From: Sphingomonas sp. LHG3406-1
GTDB taxonomy: Bacteria; Pseudomonadota; Alphaproteobacteria; Sphingomonadales; Sphingomonadaceae
Length of the DNA: 64,000 nt
Direction of reading: 5' to 3'
Assembly: GCF_029637485.1 (NCBI RefSeq)
Contig: NZ_CP069128.1
Span: forward strand, 1,758,501-1,822,500
This document shows positions 1-10,356 of the stretch, piece by piece (the stretch's first letter is position 1; each line of letters opens with the position of its first letter). The position numbers and the translations under genes were made by a program. The notes below the pieces were generated by a model. The model did no database searches and was not told the DNA's origin. It saw nothing but the letters and a program-made list of their open reading frames with translations.

Positions 1-803
1 CGCGACGATGCGCCGCCGCCGGCGATGTCGGCGAACAGGCGCGCGGCGAGGTAATCCTCGGCCTTCTGCCCCGGTGCCTCGTAGCCAGCGGTCAGCTGCG
101 CCTGATCGGCCTTGGCAGGATCGCGGCGGACCCTGGGGGTAAAGCGGGCAGGTTCCGCTTCGGGTGCTTCGCCCGCCTGAAGCTCGCCCAGGTGCCGCTC
201 GGCGAGCGCGACCAGCGCCTCATGCTCGACCGCGCCAGCCGCCGACAGCACCATCGATCCGCCCCGATAATGGCGGTCGCGCCAGCCGGTCAGGTCGTCC
301 CGGCCGATGCCACGAACGCTCTCCTCGCTGCCGAGGATCGAGCGGCCGAGCGGCTGTTCGGCAAACGCCTGGCTCCACAGATGATCGAAGATGATGTCCG
401 ACGGCGTGTCTTCCGCCTCGGCCAGTTCCTGCAGCACGACCTCGGCTTCACGGGCGAGCTCGTCGGGGTCGAACTGCGGCCGGGCGACGAGGTCGCCGAG
501 CAGCTCGACCGCCAGGGGGACGTGATCGCCGAGCACGGCAGCGGTGAAGCTCGTCTGGTCGCGCTCGGTGCAGGCGTTGAGCTCGCCGCCGACATCCTCG
601 ATCGCCTCGGAGATCTGCCGGGCCGAACGGCCGCCCGCGCCCTTGAACACCATATGCTCGAACAGATGGGCGAGGCCGTTGACCCGCGCCTCCTCGTGCC
701 GCGAGCCGGCGCCGGCGAACAGGGCAATGCTGGCGGTCTCCAGCCCCGGCATCGGGCGGCTGATGACGGTCAGCCCGTTGGCGAGATGGCTGATCCTGGT
801 CAC
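1..803 (-). CDS. M16 (insulinase/mitochondrial processing peptidase-like) zinc peptidase, C-terminus outside the window
   Basis: The first 267 or so residues of an M16 metallopeptidase are present; the gene runs off the left edge. The inverted zinc motif HLFEH lies at residues 46-50, following an NGLTV strand and a GAGSRHE segment that are typical of the family. Members cleave peptides as processing peptidases; there is no signal peptide, so a cytoplasmic form resembling the single-domain mpp-type enzymes is likely. I take the GTG at 803 because it overlaps the SURF1 stop as GTGA, the same coupling seen along this gene string. The substrate is unknown, and the position after cytochrome oxidase assembly genes does not prove a role in oxidase maturation. 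Confidence 0.85.
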   Translation of the reverse strand, partial: MTRISHLANGLTVISRPMPGLETASIALFAGAGSRHEEARVNGLAHLFEHMVFKGAGGRSARQISEAIEDVGGELNACTERDQTSFTAAVLGDHVPLAVELLGDLVARPQFDPDELAREAEVVLQELAEAEDTPSDIIFDHLWSQAFAEQPLGRSILGSEESVRGIGRDDLTGWRDRHYRGGSMVLSAAGAVEHEALVALAERHLGELQAGEAPEAEPARFTPRVRRDPAKADQAQLTAGYEAPGQKAEDYLAARLFADIAGGGASS

Positions 804-1399
804 GCCCGCCGCCTCCTCAGCGCAAGGACATAGATGACCAGCGCGACGGCGGCAAAGGCGAACCATTGCACCGCATAGCTGCGATGGTTGTTGGGAATGT
901 CGGCGATGCTCGGGGGAGCCGGCCGCTCCGAGAAGGGAATGACCGGCGGATCGGCGACGATCATCGGCATCGGCGGACGGGGATCGGCGATCCTCGCCGG
1001 CAGGGCGCGATTATCCGGTGCCTGGGTAAGCGTGCCGGTGACGTCGCCCCCGCTCCACTGGCCCGCGCCGATCAGCCGGCGGGTCGTGCCCAGTTGCACC
1101 ATCAACATCTGCCCGCCGTCCAGCGGCCGGCAGTCGGCGAGCAGGCGGAAGCCGAAGCGGCCGGCGCCCTCCAGCCGGGTCGGCGACGGGCCGCAGGTCG
1201 CGCTCGCGGGGCGGAACAGCTGGCGATCGAGGTCGACGGTCCGGTCGATCGCGATCGGTGCGGCGTCGAGATTGGAAGCGAGGCGCGCAATTGCCACCTC
1301 CTTTTCCTTGGCGCGATCGAGCTGCCAGAAGCCGAGGCCCGCCATCGTCGCGCAGGCGAGCAGCACCACCAGGGTGGCGAAGATCGGCACCCGCCTCAC
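800..1399 (-). CDS. SURF1 family cytochrome c oxidase assembly protein
   Basis: This 199-residue protein has the SURF1 plan: an N-terminal membrane helix (about residues 5-24) ending in GLGFWQL, a periplasmic domain, and a C-terminal helix (YAVQWFAFAAVALVIYV region). SURF1 proteins assist haem a insertion into subunit I of aa3 oxidases. The GTG start at 1399 overlaps the preceding DUF983 stop by four bases; a longer frame extends upstream but would run through that gene. It lies last among the oxidase assembly genes, directly before the M16 peptidase, and is probably co-transcribed with ctaG and ctaE. Confidence 0.9.
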   Translation of the reverse strand: MRRVPIFATLVVLLACATMAGLGFWQLDRAKEKEVAIARLASNLDAAPIAIDRTVDLDRQLFRPASATCGPSPTRLEGAGRFGFRLLADCRPLDGGQMLMVQLGTTRRLIGAGQWSGGDVTGTLTQAPDNRALPARIADPRPPMPMIVADPPVIPFSERPAPPSIADIPNNHRSYAVQWFAFAAVALVIYVLALRRRRA

Positions 1400-1752
1400 T
1401 TGACCAGCCGCCCCTCGTGCGCGGCGTTGCGATATTCCGCGCCGAGCAGCCATGCCTTGGCCAGCCTGAGGCCGCCGAGGGTCAGTCCAAGTCCGAGCGG
1501 GATCCACACCAGATGGACCCAGAATGGCGGCTCAAAGGCTGCATCGACGAGCAGCGCGGCCACGACCAGCAGGGCGCCGACGACGAGGATGAGGAAGGCC
1601 GCCGGCCCGTCGCCGACGTTGAACTGCTGGAAGTCGAGCCCGCAATGCTCGCACCGCTCGCGCAAACGAACAGGGCCGGCGAACAGCCGGCCCTTCTCGC
1701 AAGCGGGGCAGGTCCCGGCGAGCCACTGGCCCGCCGGTCCCGCGATGCTCAT
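1396..1752 (-). CDS. DUF983 zinc-ribbon membrane protein
   Basis: This 118-residue protein starts with two CxxC pairs (C15/C18 and C34/C37), consistent with a small zinc ribbon, followed by two hydrophobic helices around residues 50-73 and 80-100. That matches DUF983, a family often found beside cytochrome oxidase genes in alphaproteobacteria; its biochemical role is not established. The ATG at 1752 shares one base with the ctaE stop (TGATG), so translational coupling is likely. An upstream in-frame start exists but would lie inside ctaE. Confidence 0.85.
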   Translation of the reverse strand: MSIAGPAGQWLAGTCPACEKGRLFAGPVRLRERCEHCGLDFQQFNVGDGPAAFLILVVGALLVVAALLVDAAFEPPFWVHLVWIPLGLGLTLGGLRLAKAWLLGAEYRNAAHEGRLVK

Positions 1753-2582
1753 CAGCCGTGCCACTCGGCGCCCCAGCCGCCCCACAGGTAGATGGAGACG
1801 AACAGGAACAGCCAGACGACGTCGACGAAATGCCAGTACCAGGCAGCCGCCTCAAAGCCGAAGTGCTTTTCCTTAGTGAAGTCGCCGCGAACCGCACGGA
1901 AGTAGCAGACGATCAGGAAGATGGTGCCGATCAGCACGTGCGCGCCGTGGAAGCCGGTGGCCATCATGAAGGCCGAACCATAGACGTTTCCGCCGCTCGA
2001 GCTGACGAAGCCGAACGGGGCGTGCGCATATTCATAGGCCTGGATGCCGCTGAACACGACGCCGAGCGCGATGGTCGCGAGAAGGCCGTTCTTCAGCCCC
2101 TGCCGGTCGCCGTTGATCAGCGAATGGTGCGCCCAGGTCACGGTGGTGCCGGAGCAGAGCAGGATCAAGGTGTTGAGCAGCGGGAAGCCGAGCGGGTTGA
2201 TGACCGCCATGTCCTTCGGCGGCCAGACCCCGCCGACGCTCTCGACCGCGCTCGGGAACAGGGAGAAATCGAAGAAGGCCCAGAACCAGGCCAGAAAGAA
2301 CATCACCTCCGAGGCGATGAACAGGATCATGCCGTAGCGCAGGTGGAGCTGGACGATCGGTGTGTGGTCGCCGGCCCGGCTCTCGTGAACCACGTCCCGC
2401 CACCAGCTGAACATCGTCAGCAGCACGCCCGACAGGCCCGCCAGAAGGACGAACTTGCCATACGGATTGTCGTGCATCCACAGCACGCCGCCCGCGGTCA
2501 GCGCGAGGGCCGAGAAGCTTCCGATCAGCGGCCAGAGGCTGGGCGGAAGAATGTGGTAAGGATGGTTGCGGGTCGCGGCCAT
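1752..2582 (-). CDS. ctaE: Cytochrome c oxidase subunit III
   Basis: This 276-residue polytopic membrane protein opens with the usual HPYHILPPSLWPLIGS segment and contains the SEVMFFLAWFWAFF helix, which carries the conserved glutamate of subunit III, and FHGAHVLIG near the C-terminus. About seven membrane helices are expected. Subunit III stabilises the aa3 oxidase core in the cytoplasmic membrane. It follows ctaG after a 44-bp gap, the order ctaB-small gene-ctaG-ctaE being standard in alphaproteobacteria. The ATG at 2582 gives the canonical family N-terminus. Confidence 0.96.
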   Translation of the reverse strand: MAATRNHPYHILPPSLWPLIGSFSALALTAGGVLWMHDNPYGKFVLLAGLSGVLLTMFSWWRDVVHESRAGDHTPIVQLHLRYGMILFIASEVMFFLAWFWAFFDFSLFPSAVESVGGVWPPKDMAVINPLGFPLLNTLILLCSGTTVTWAHHSLINGDRQGLKNGLLATIALGVVFSGIQAYEYAHAPFGFVSSSGGNVYGSAFMMATGFHGAHVLIGTIFLIVCYFRAVRGDFTKEKHFGFEAAAWYWHFVDVVWLFLFVSIYLWGGWGAEWHG

Positions 2583-2626
2583 GGATCCTCGAAAGCTAGT
2601 CGCTTGAACATACAATGGACCGCGCT

Positions 2627-3199
2627 CTAGCGAGCCTCGGCGCGCTTTTCCACTGGGTAAAAGGTGTAGGAGAGGGTGATCTCCTCGATGTGGGCCGTGG
2701 CGGGGTCCGTCCGGATCTTCGGATCGACGAAGAAGACCACCGGCATCTCGACTTTCTGCCCGGGCTTCAGCGTCTGCTCGGTGAAGCAGAAGCATTCCAT
2801 CTTGTTGAAATATTGCCCGGCATTGGCGGGAGAGACGTTGAAGCTGGCGGTGCCTGTCGTCTGGCGCGCGGTCAGGTTCTTGGCGGTGTAGTAAGTGACG
2901 ATCCGCTCGCCCGCCGCCACCTTGACCTTGTTGGTCTCCGCCTTGAACTCCCACGGCAGCGCCGCATTGACGTTGGCATCGAAACGCACCCCGACCGGCG
3001 CCAGCACGGCCTGCGCGCCAGGAGCCGCATCGGCCCGCATCGGAGTCCCGCCGAAGCCCGTCACCTGGCAGAAGATGCGATAAAGCGGCACGCTCGCATA
3101 GGCGAGGCCGATCATGAACAGAACGAACAGCACCGCACGGCCCGCGACCTTGCGGTTCTTCGCGGCCAAATCCCTGGGGTCGATGGATGCCGCCGTCAC
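2627..3199 (-). CDS. ctaG: Cytochrome c oxidase assembly protein CtaG/Cox11 (CuB insertion)
   Basis: This 190-residue protein has one N-terminal membrane anchor (residues 20-38) and a periplasmic immunoglobulin-like domain with the copper-binding CFCF motif (C136, C138) plus the conserved YRIFCQ cysteine (C44). Cox11/CtaG delivers copper to the CuB centre of subunit I. The GTG start at 3199 overlaps the stop of the preceding small membrane gene as GTGA. All expected copper ligands are present, so the protein should be functional. Confidence 0.95.
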   Translation of the reverse strand: MTAASIDPRDLAAKNRKVAGRAVLFVLFMIGLAYASVPLYRIFCQVTGFGGTPMRADAAPGAQAVLAPVGVRFDANVNAALPWEFKAETNKVKVAAGERIVTYYTAKNLTARQTTGTASFNVSPANAGQYFNKMECFCFTEQTLKPGQKVEMPVVFFVDPKIRTDPATAHIEEITLSYTFYPVEKRAEAR

Positions 3200-3327
3200 T
3201 GGTTCACCGTCAGCTTCGCGATGGTGACAAGAAAGGTCAGCGCGATGAACGCGAAGAGCAGCATCGCCGTCACCCGTGCCGCCTTGCGCTGCCTTGCGCG
3301 CACCACTTCGTCCTCGGGCCGGCTCAC
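3196..3327 (-). CDS. Small single-pass membrane protein of the cytochrome oxidase cluster
   Basis: This 43-residue ORF sits between ctaB and ctaG with a four-base GTGA overlap at each end, which is strong evidence that it is translated. It has a charged N-terminus rich in Arg/Glu and one hydrophobic helix (about residues 20-38, rich in Leu, Phe and Ala), ending LTVNQ. Small membrane proteins (CoxF-like or unnamed) commonly occupy this position in alphaproteobacterial oxidase operons. A role in oxidase assembly is inferred from context only. The GTG at 3327 is chosen from the overlap. Confidence 0.75.
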   Translation of the reverse strand: MSRPEDEVVRARQRKAARVTAMLLFAFIALTFLVTIAKLTVNQ

Positions 3328-4223
3328 AGGAAACGATCCACGACCAGCGCTCCGAACAGGGCGAAAAGGTACAGGATGGAGAATTTGAACAAGGCCCTTT
3401 CCGGGCCCATCGTTGCCGGATCGGTCGACTTGTTGGCGAGGACCCGCAGGCTGAGAAGCAGAAACACCGCGCTCAGCACGGTGGCAAGGACGCCGTAGAG
3501 GGGACCAGTCAGGCCGAGAGGCCATGGGGCGATGGCCACCGCGGCCATCGGCAGGGTGTAGAGCGCGATCTGCTTGCGGGTATGCTCGACGCCGTTTGTC
3601 ACCGGCAGCATCGGCACGCCCGCAGCGGCATAATCGCTCTTCACGAACAGGCTGAGCGCCCAGAAATGCGGCGGCGTCCACAGGAAGATCAGGCTGAACA
3701 ACAGCACCGGCAGAAGGTCGATGCTGCCCGTCGCCGCGACCCAGCCGATCAGCGGCGGGAAGGCGCCCGCGGCTCCGCCGATGACGATGTTCTGCGGCGT
3801 CCGGCGCTTCAACCAGGCCGTGTAGATGATCGCATAGAAGAAGATGCTGAAGGCGAGGATGCCGGCGGCGAGGTGATTGGTCGCGAGGTCCATCAGCACC
3901 ACGCTGCCGAGGCACAGCCCGACCGCGAACTGGAAGGCGGTCTCGGGGCTCAGCCGGCCGCCCGGGAGCGGCCGCTTGGCGGTGCGCTTCATCTTGGCGT
4001 CGAGGTCGGCCTCGTACCACATGTTGAGTGCGCCCGCCCCGCCAGCGCCGAGCGCGATGCACAGGACGGCCGTGAAGGCGAGCACCGGGTGCATCGGCGC
4101 CGGTGCAGCGAGCAGCCCGCACAGGCCGGTGAACACCACCAGGGTCATGACGCGCGGCTTGGTCAACGCGAACAGGTCGCGCCAGTCGGCCGGGAGGTCG
4201 CGGGTGGGAACGGCTTGGTCCAT
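3324..4223 (-). CDS. ctaB: Protohaem IX farnesyltransferase (haem O synthase)
   Basis: This 299-residue UbiA-family membrane enzyme converts haem B to haem O, the first step toward the haem a of the oxidase encoded around it. It begins [14 protein letters not shown], carries the prenyl-diphosphate-binding acidic motif [15 protein letters not shown], and has the second conserved region [12 protein letters not shown]. About nine membrane helices are expected. The ATG at 4223 gives the normal family length. It heads the ctaB-ctaG-ctaE string but is separated from ctaC-ctaD by two opposite-strand genes. Confidence 0.96.
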   Translation of the reverse strand: MDQAVPTRDLPADWRDLFALTKPRVMTLVVFTGLCGLLAAPAPMHPVLAFTAVLCIALGAGGAGALNMWYEADLDAKMKRTAKRPLPGGRLSPETAFQFAVGLCLGSVVLMDLATNHLAAGILAFSIFFYAIIYTAWLKRRTPQNIVIGGAAGAFPPLIGWVAATGSIDLLPVLLFSLIFLWTPPHFWALSLFVKSDYAAAGVPMLPVTNGVEHTRKQIALYTLPMAAVAIAPWPLGLTGPLYGVLATVLSAVFLLLSLRVLANKSTDPATMGPERALFKFSILYLFALFGALVVDRFL

Positions 4224-4252
4224 GATTCCGGGCGAATATAGGGAGGAATGCT

Positions 4253-4270
4253 CCCCTGCGAAAGCAGGGG
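4253..4270. repeat. Intergenic hairpin repeat upstream of ctaB
   Basis: A 7-bp perfect stem (cccctgc/gcagggg) closes a GAAA loop in the divergent region between ctaB and the cyclophilin gene, followed by a second short inverted repeat ending near a ggaatgac motif. Such small palindromes are scattered between genes in this window; no terminator T-run follows. Confidence 0.45.
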
Positions 4271-4340
4271 CACCGGCGGGTCTCCGGAATGACGAACAAC
4301 AGGTCTCCTGCTTTCCGGGGAGAACGGCTAAGCCTATCCC

Positions 4341-4955
4341 ATGCATACCCGAATCGCTTTCGCTTTCAGCGCCTTGGCCCTCGTTTGCTCCGCCTCGGCG
4401 CAGGCCCGGATTTCCGGTGATCAGGCGTCCCCGGCGACCGCGCCGGCCGCAGACCTCGTCCATGTCCGCCTCGACACGGAAAAAGGTCCAATTCTGGTTG
4501 CGCTCGACCGCGGCCGCGCGCCGGTCACCACCGCCAACTTCCTCCGCTACGTCGATGCCAGGCGCTTCGATGGTATCGCCTTCTACCGGGCCATGCCGGC
4601 CGACAGCGGCAACGGCCTGATCCAGGCCGGCATCACCAAGGACGCCCGCCTGCTCTATCCGCCAATCGCGCACGAGCCGCCGAGCGCCACCGGCCTCACC
4701 CACGAACCCGGCTCGCTGATGATGGCCAATGGCGGGCCCGGCACCGCCCGCAGCGACTTCTTCATCACCGTCGGCGCCATGCCCGGCTTCGAGGACAGCT
4801 TCGCCCTGTTCGGCCGGGTGGTGGAGGGCATGGACGTGGTCAGGGCGATCTTCGCCTCGCCCGTTGATCCTCAGAAGGGTGCCGGCCCGATGAAGGGCCA
4901 GATGCTCGAACCGACGATCAAGATCCGCACCGCCCGGCGCGTGGACCGCCCCTGA
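4341..4955 (+). CDS. Cyclophilin-type peptidylprolyl isomerase, exported
   Basis: This 204-residue protein has a Sec-type signal peptide (residues 1-22, ending SASAQA) and a cyclophilin domain. It keeps [43 protein letters not shown] and the [14 protein letters not shown] strand. The QAGI stretch replaces the usual QGGDP, as in many divergent periplasmic bacterial cyclophilins. It probably catalyses Xaa-Pro isomerisation during periplasmic folding. It is divergent from ctaB and followed by the HD-GYP gene on the same strand; no link with the oxidase is shown. Confidence 0.88.
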   Translation: MHTRIAFAFSALALVCSASAQARISGDQASPATAPAADLVHVRLDTEKGPILVALDRGRAPVTTANFLRYVDARRFDGIAFYRAMPADSGNGLIQAGITKDARLLYPPIAHEPPSATGLTHEPGSLMMANGGPGTARSDFFITVGAMPGFEDSFALFGRVVEGMDVVRAIFASPVDPQKGAGPMKGQMLEPTIKIRTARRVDRP

Positions 4956-5051
4956 AGCAGCGATGGCAGCCCTTGCGAAGGCAGGGCCGCCTGCCGCGGT
5001 TAACCACGTCCGGAGAGATCCCGCTCACACCTCAGTCGCTAACGGTCGGCG

Positions 5052-6395
5052 ATGTTCGAGCAGCGTATCGACGCCCCGACGGCGACCCGCGCGGAAATCA
5101 TCGCGGCCTTCAGCTATGCGCTTGACCTCACTGAAGGTCAGCCCGCTGGTCATTGCATCCGCGCCTGCTGGATCGGAATGCGCACCGGCCGAGCGCTTGG
5201 GCTCACCGCGGCCGAACTCGCCGATCTCTACTACGTCCTGCTGCTGAAGGATCTCGGCTGCTCCAGCAATGCAGCCCGCATCTGCGAGCTGTACGAGGCC
5301 GACGACCGCGCCTTCAAGCAGGGCTACAAGACGGTCGGCACCAGCCTCGCTGCCACCCTCCACTTCGTCTTCAGCAAGACCGCACGGGGCAAGCCCCTGC
5401 ATCGCCGCGCGGCTGCGATCGGCAACATCCTGCGCAACGGCGGCGACATCGCTCAGGAGCTGATCGTCTCGCGCTGCACGCGCGGCGCAGATATCGCCCG
5501 CACCCTTCGCTTCCCGGCGAGCGTGTGCGAGGGAATCTATCGCCTCGACGAGCATTGGGATGGCTCGGGCCGCCCAGGACGCCTGCGCGGCGATGCCATC
5601 CCGCTCACCTCTCAGATCGCTCTGCTGGCGCAGGTGGTCGACGTCTTCCACGGTCATGCCGGCGCGGAAGCCGCGCTCGACGAGGCACGCCGGCGGGCTG
5701 GCGGCTGGTTCGACCCACGGCTCGTCCGCGCGCTCGAAACGGCGGCGGCCGAGCCGGACTTCTGGTTCACCCTCACCTCCTCGGTGGTCGAGGGCCGGGT
5801 CGTGCGCATGGCGCCCGAAGAGCTGGGCGCCACCATCGGAGAGGATTATCTCGACGCCATCGCGGATGCCTTCGGACAAGTGATCGACGCCAAGAGCCCG
5901 TTCACCGCCGGGCACAGCCGCCGGGTCGGCGAACTCAGCCTTGCCATGGCCGGTCATCTTGGCCTTCCGCAGGCGCGCGCCTTCTGGCTCCGCCGAGCCG
6001 CCGTGCTCCACGACGTCGGCAAGCTCGGCGTATCCAGCGCCATTCTCGAGAAGCCGGCCGGCCTCGACGAGCGCGAGTGGGAAGAGATGCGCGGCCATGC
6101 CGCCCATACCCGCGAGATCCTCGGTCGGATCGGCGTCATGGCCGATCTCGCCGACGTCGCCGCCGCTCACCACGAACGGCTGGATGGGGCTGGCTACCCC
6201 CTTCGGCTCGGCGGCGCGACCATCAGTCGCGAGACGCGCATCATCACCGCCTGCGATTTCTACGATGCGCTGACCAGCGACCGGCCCTATCGCGCCGCCC
6301 TTCCGGTCGAGGAAGCCTTCCGGATCATGGATCAGGCGGTCGGCACCGCCCTCGATGCCGACTGCGTCGCGGCGCTGAAGGCGAGCGTCGCCTAG
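5052..6395 (+). CDS. HD-GYP domain protein with a degenerate N-terminal HD-GYP-like half
   Basis: This 447-residue protein has a complete C-terminal HD-GYP domain: HD at 320-321, the RGHAAHTREIL histidines (349-357), HHERLDGAGYP at 373-383 and DALTSDRPYR near 405-414. Such domains hydrolyse cyclic di-GMP. The N-terminal half looks like a decayed second copy: KDLGC (66-70) stands where HD is expected, and DEHWDGSGRP (166-175) resembles the GYP loop, so that half is probably regulatory or structural. There is no membrane segment or receiver domain, so the input signal is not evident. It lies inside the cytochrome oxidase cluster on the opposite strand. Confidence 0.88.
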   Translation: MFEQRIDAPTATRAEIIAAFSYALDLTEGQPAGHCIRACWIGMRTGRALGLTAAELADLYYVLLLKDLGCSSNAARICELYEADDRAFKQGYKTVGTSLAATLHFVFSKTARGKPLHRRAAAIGNILRNGGDIAQELIVSRCTRGADIARTLRFPASVCEGIYRLDEHWDGSGRPGRLRGDAIPLTSQIALLAQVVDVFHGHAGAEAALDEARRRAGGWFDPRLVRALETAAAEPDFWFTLTSSVVEGRVVRMAPEELGATIGEDYLDAIADAFGQVIDAKSPFTAGHSRRVGELSLAMAGHLGLPQARAFWLRRAAVLHDVGKLGVSSAILEKPAGLDEREWEEMRGHAAHTREILGRIGVMADLADVAAAHHERLDGAGYPLRLGGATISRETRIITACDFYDALTSDRPYRAALPVEEAFRIMDQAVGTALDADCVAALKASVA

Positions 6396-6607
6396 TAAGG
6401 CTCGACGGCGACCTCCGTCTCATTCCGCCCTCCTGTCGGCCTAGGGCGGGCGCGGCAGCCAGTCCGGCCGTGCACCGCTGCCGGCCACCATCTGCCCACC
6501 ACGGCCGCCAGCGCCACCTGCGCGATGCCCACAACGGTGAAGACGGGCTTTTCGCCCTCACCTCGCCGCCGGATCACGGCTACCCGGCTTTCGCGGCTCC
6601 AACGAGA

Positions 6608-6639
6608 AAGGCCCGCCCTGCATCGGCAGGACGGGCCTT
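6608..6639 (-). terminator. Terminator downstream of ctaD
   Basis: A 14-bp stem with one G-T position encloses an ATCG loop; on the minus strand it is followed by TTTC. It lies 23 bp past the ctaD stop and would separate ctaC-ctaD transcription from the opposite-strand HD-GYP gene. The rest of 6396-6661 holds no convincing gene. Confidence 0.75.
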
Positions 6640-6661
6640 ACTCAACTCGCGAAGCCTTGGA

Positions 6662-8359
<1,698 letters not shown>

Positions 8360-9568
8360 TTAATTGGTGCCGTCGGTCGCGCGATTGGCGACGCCGGGAG
8401 TGGTGTTTCCGGGAGCGGCCGGCTGCGCGCCTGCCGAAGGAGCGGCCGGAAGCGCCGGCGCCGGGGCGGTGACCGCCGCCGGGCTGACCACGGTCGCCGC
8501 CGTGCTGTCGGCCGCCGCCGGGGTCGCGCCCGGCATGGTGCCACCCTTGGCCGCCACCCACTGGGCGAAGCGCTCGGGAGTGACCACCTCGACCGCGATC
8601 GGCATGTAGGCGTGGCGCGCACCGCAAAGTTCGGAGCACTGGCCGAAATAGACGCCCGGCCGGTCGACCTTGACCCAGGTCTCGTTGAGGATGCCCGGGT
8701 TGGCGTCGGTCTTGGTCCAGAAGGCCGGCATGGCGAAGCTGTGGATGACGTCGTTCGAAGTGACGATGAACTTCACCGTCTTGCCGGCAGGGATGACCAG
8801 CCGCTCGTCGACCGCGAGGAGGCGCGGGCCGTCGGCGTCGGTGCGGAAGCGGGCGCCGGCGGCGACCTCGTTCTGCTCCTTCAGCATGTTCGAGACGATC
8901 TCGAACCCTCCATTGTCCGGATACTGGTAGGACCAGTACCACTGGTTGCCGATCACCTTGACGGTGAGGTCGGCCGGCGGCGGGCTGTACTGGTGGCGGA
9001 TCAGCCGGATCGAGGGCACCGCGATGGCGACCAGGATCAGCACCGGAACCAGGGTCCACACTACTTCGACCAGCGTGTTGTGGCTGGTCCGGCTCGGCGT
9101 CGGATTGGCGCCGCGACGATAGCGGACCATGGTCCACAGCAGCAGCGCCAGCACGAACAGGCTGATCAGCGCGCACAGCACCAGCAGCCAGTTGTTGTGG
9201 AAGGCGGCGGCTTCGCGGCCGACCGGCGTGAACTGGTCCTGCAGGCCCATGCGTCCATCGGGCATGCCGATGCCGGGCGTCGGCGCTGCATGCTGGAAGG
9301 CAGGAGCCGCGGGTGCGGCGCCAGGGGCGACGGCGCTCGCGCCGGTCGCGTCGACGCCGGCGGCCGGAGTCGCGCTCGGATTGGCGGCAGCCGCGCTCGG
9401 GCCCGCCGGAACAGCGCTGCTCTCGCCGCCCGCGGGGGCCGCGGGGCCGGTGGCAGCCGATGCGGCCTGCTGTTGCTCAGGGGTCGGATTCGCGCCCGTT
9501 TGTCCCTGCGCGGCCGCCGGCACGAGCCCGACGGCAGCAAGCGCGATCATCCATTTCTTCAAGTTCAT
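8360..9568 (-). CDS. ctaC: Cytochrome c oxidase subunit II with long Ala/Pro-rich extensions
   Basis: This 402-residue subunit holds the CuA electron-entry site: H276, then C311, E313, C315, H319 and M322 in CSELCGARHAYM, plus the aromatic patch QWYWSYQYP (209-217). Two membrane helices lie near 126-147 and 166-187. It is longer than usual because an Ala/Pro/Gly-rich region of about 90 residues follows the signal peptide and a 60-residue Ala/Pro/Thr tail follows the cupredoxin domain. The ATG at 9568 is chosen because MNLKKWMIALAAVG begins a proper signal peptide. It transcribes into ctaD. Confidence 0.96.
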   Translation of the reverse strand: MNLKKWMIALAAVGLVPAAAQGQTGANPTPEQQQAASAATGPAAPAGGESSAVPAGPSAAAANPSATPAAGVDATGASAVAPGAAPAAPAFQHAAPTPGIGMPDGRMGLQDQFTPVGREAAAFHNNWLLVLCALISLFVLALLLWTMVRYRRGANPTPSRTSHNTLVEVVWTLVPVLILVAIAVPSIRLIRHQYSPPPADLTVKVIGNQWYWSYQYPDNGGFEIVSNMLKEQNEVAAGARFRTDADGPRLLAVDERLVIPAGKTVKFIVTSNDVIHSFAMPAFWTKTDANPGILNETWVKVDRPGVYFGQCSELCGARHAYMPIAVEVVTPERFAQWVAAKGGTMPGATPAAADSTAATVVSPAAVTAPAPALPAAPSAGAQPAAPGNTTPGVANRATDGTN

Positions 9569-9735
9569 CACGACCCCGGTCACAGGTTCAAGCCACAGGA
9601 GCACCCGGTCGGGCCCACCTGAAATCGGCGGCCTTATAGGCAGGGGCTCCACCCTTCTCAAGCGCTTGTCTCTGAAGCTATTGCGCGGCACTGGAAAGCC
9701 AGCCGAAAGACCATGGCGAAGAAGGCGCGAAACAG

Positions 9736-10320
9736 ATGACCGAGGAAGAGATACTGGCCGAGTTCAGGGCCGCTAAGGCGTTGCTCGAAGGTCACTTCAT
9801 CCTGTCGTCCGGCCTTCGCTCGCCCCGCTACCTGCAATGCGCGCGGGTGCTGATGGACCCGGCCCGCGCCGAGCGCCTCGCCCGCGCCCTCGCCGACCGG
9901 ATCGCCCCGGCCCTTCGAAGCCGGCTCCAGGCGGTCGTCTCGCCGGCGATGGGCGGAGTCATCATCGGCCACGAGATGGGCCGTGCACTCGGCCTCCCCG
10001 CCATGTTCGTCGAGCGGCCGACCGGCACGTTCGAGCTGCGCCGCGGCTTCCGCCTCGATCCCGGCACCCGCGTCCTGCTGGTCGAGGACGTGGTCACCAC
10101 CGGCCTGTCCAGCCGCGAGGCGATCAAGGCGATTGGCGAAGCGGGCGGGGAAGTCGTCGCCGCCGCGTCGCTGGTCGACCGCTCCAACGGCAGTGCCGAC
10201 CTTGGTGTCCCCTTCACGCCGCTGATCCGCCTCGACGTCCCGACCTACGCCGCCGACGCCCTCCCGCCCGAACTCGCCGCCATCCCCGCGATCAAGCCCG
10301 GCAGCCGCGCCGCTGCCTGA
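9736..10320 (+). CDS. pyrE: Orotate phosphoribosyltransferase
   Basis: This 194-residue type-I phosphoribosyltransferase makes orotidine 5'-monophosphate from orotate and PRPP in pyrimidine synthesis. The PRPP loop [11 protein letters not shown] is at 113-123 and the [17 protein letters not shown] segment at 19-35 matches the family N-terminus. It is divergent from ctaC and leads the tight string pyrE-pdxJ-acpS-lepB. The ATG at 9736 overlaps the stop of an eight-codon mini-ORF; I attach no weight to that. Confidence 0.95.
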   Translation: MTEEEILAEFRAAKALLEGHFILSSGLRSPRYLQCARVLMDPARAERLARALADRIAPALRSRLQAVVSPAMGGVIIGHEMGRALGLPAMFVERPTGTFELRRGFRLDPGTRVLLVEDVVTTGLSSREAIKAIGEAGGEVVAAASLVDRSNGSADLGVPFTPLIRLDVPTYAADALPPELAAIPAIKPGSRAAA

Positions 10321-10356
10321 TTGAACAAAGCCCTCCCGGCTGCCATCTCCCGGCCC

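Noticed and set aside
6392..6577. A 61-residue minus-strand ORF with one hydrophobic stretch after ctaD.
   Set aside because: It lies beyond the ctaD terminator, overlaps the HD-GYP stop and has no ribosome-binding site or recognised family.
9713..9739. An eight-codon ORF overlapping the pyrE start as ATGA.
   Set aside because: It could be a coupled leader peptide, but its composition is unremarkable and such overlaps arise by chance.
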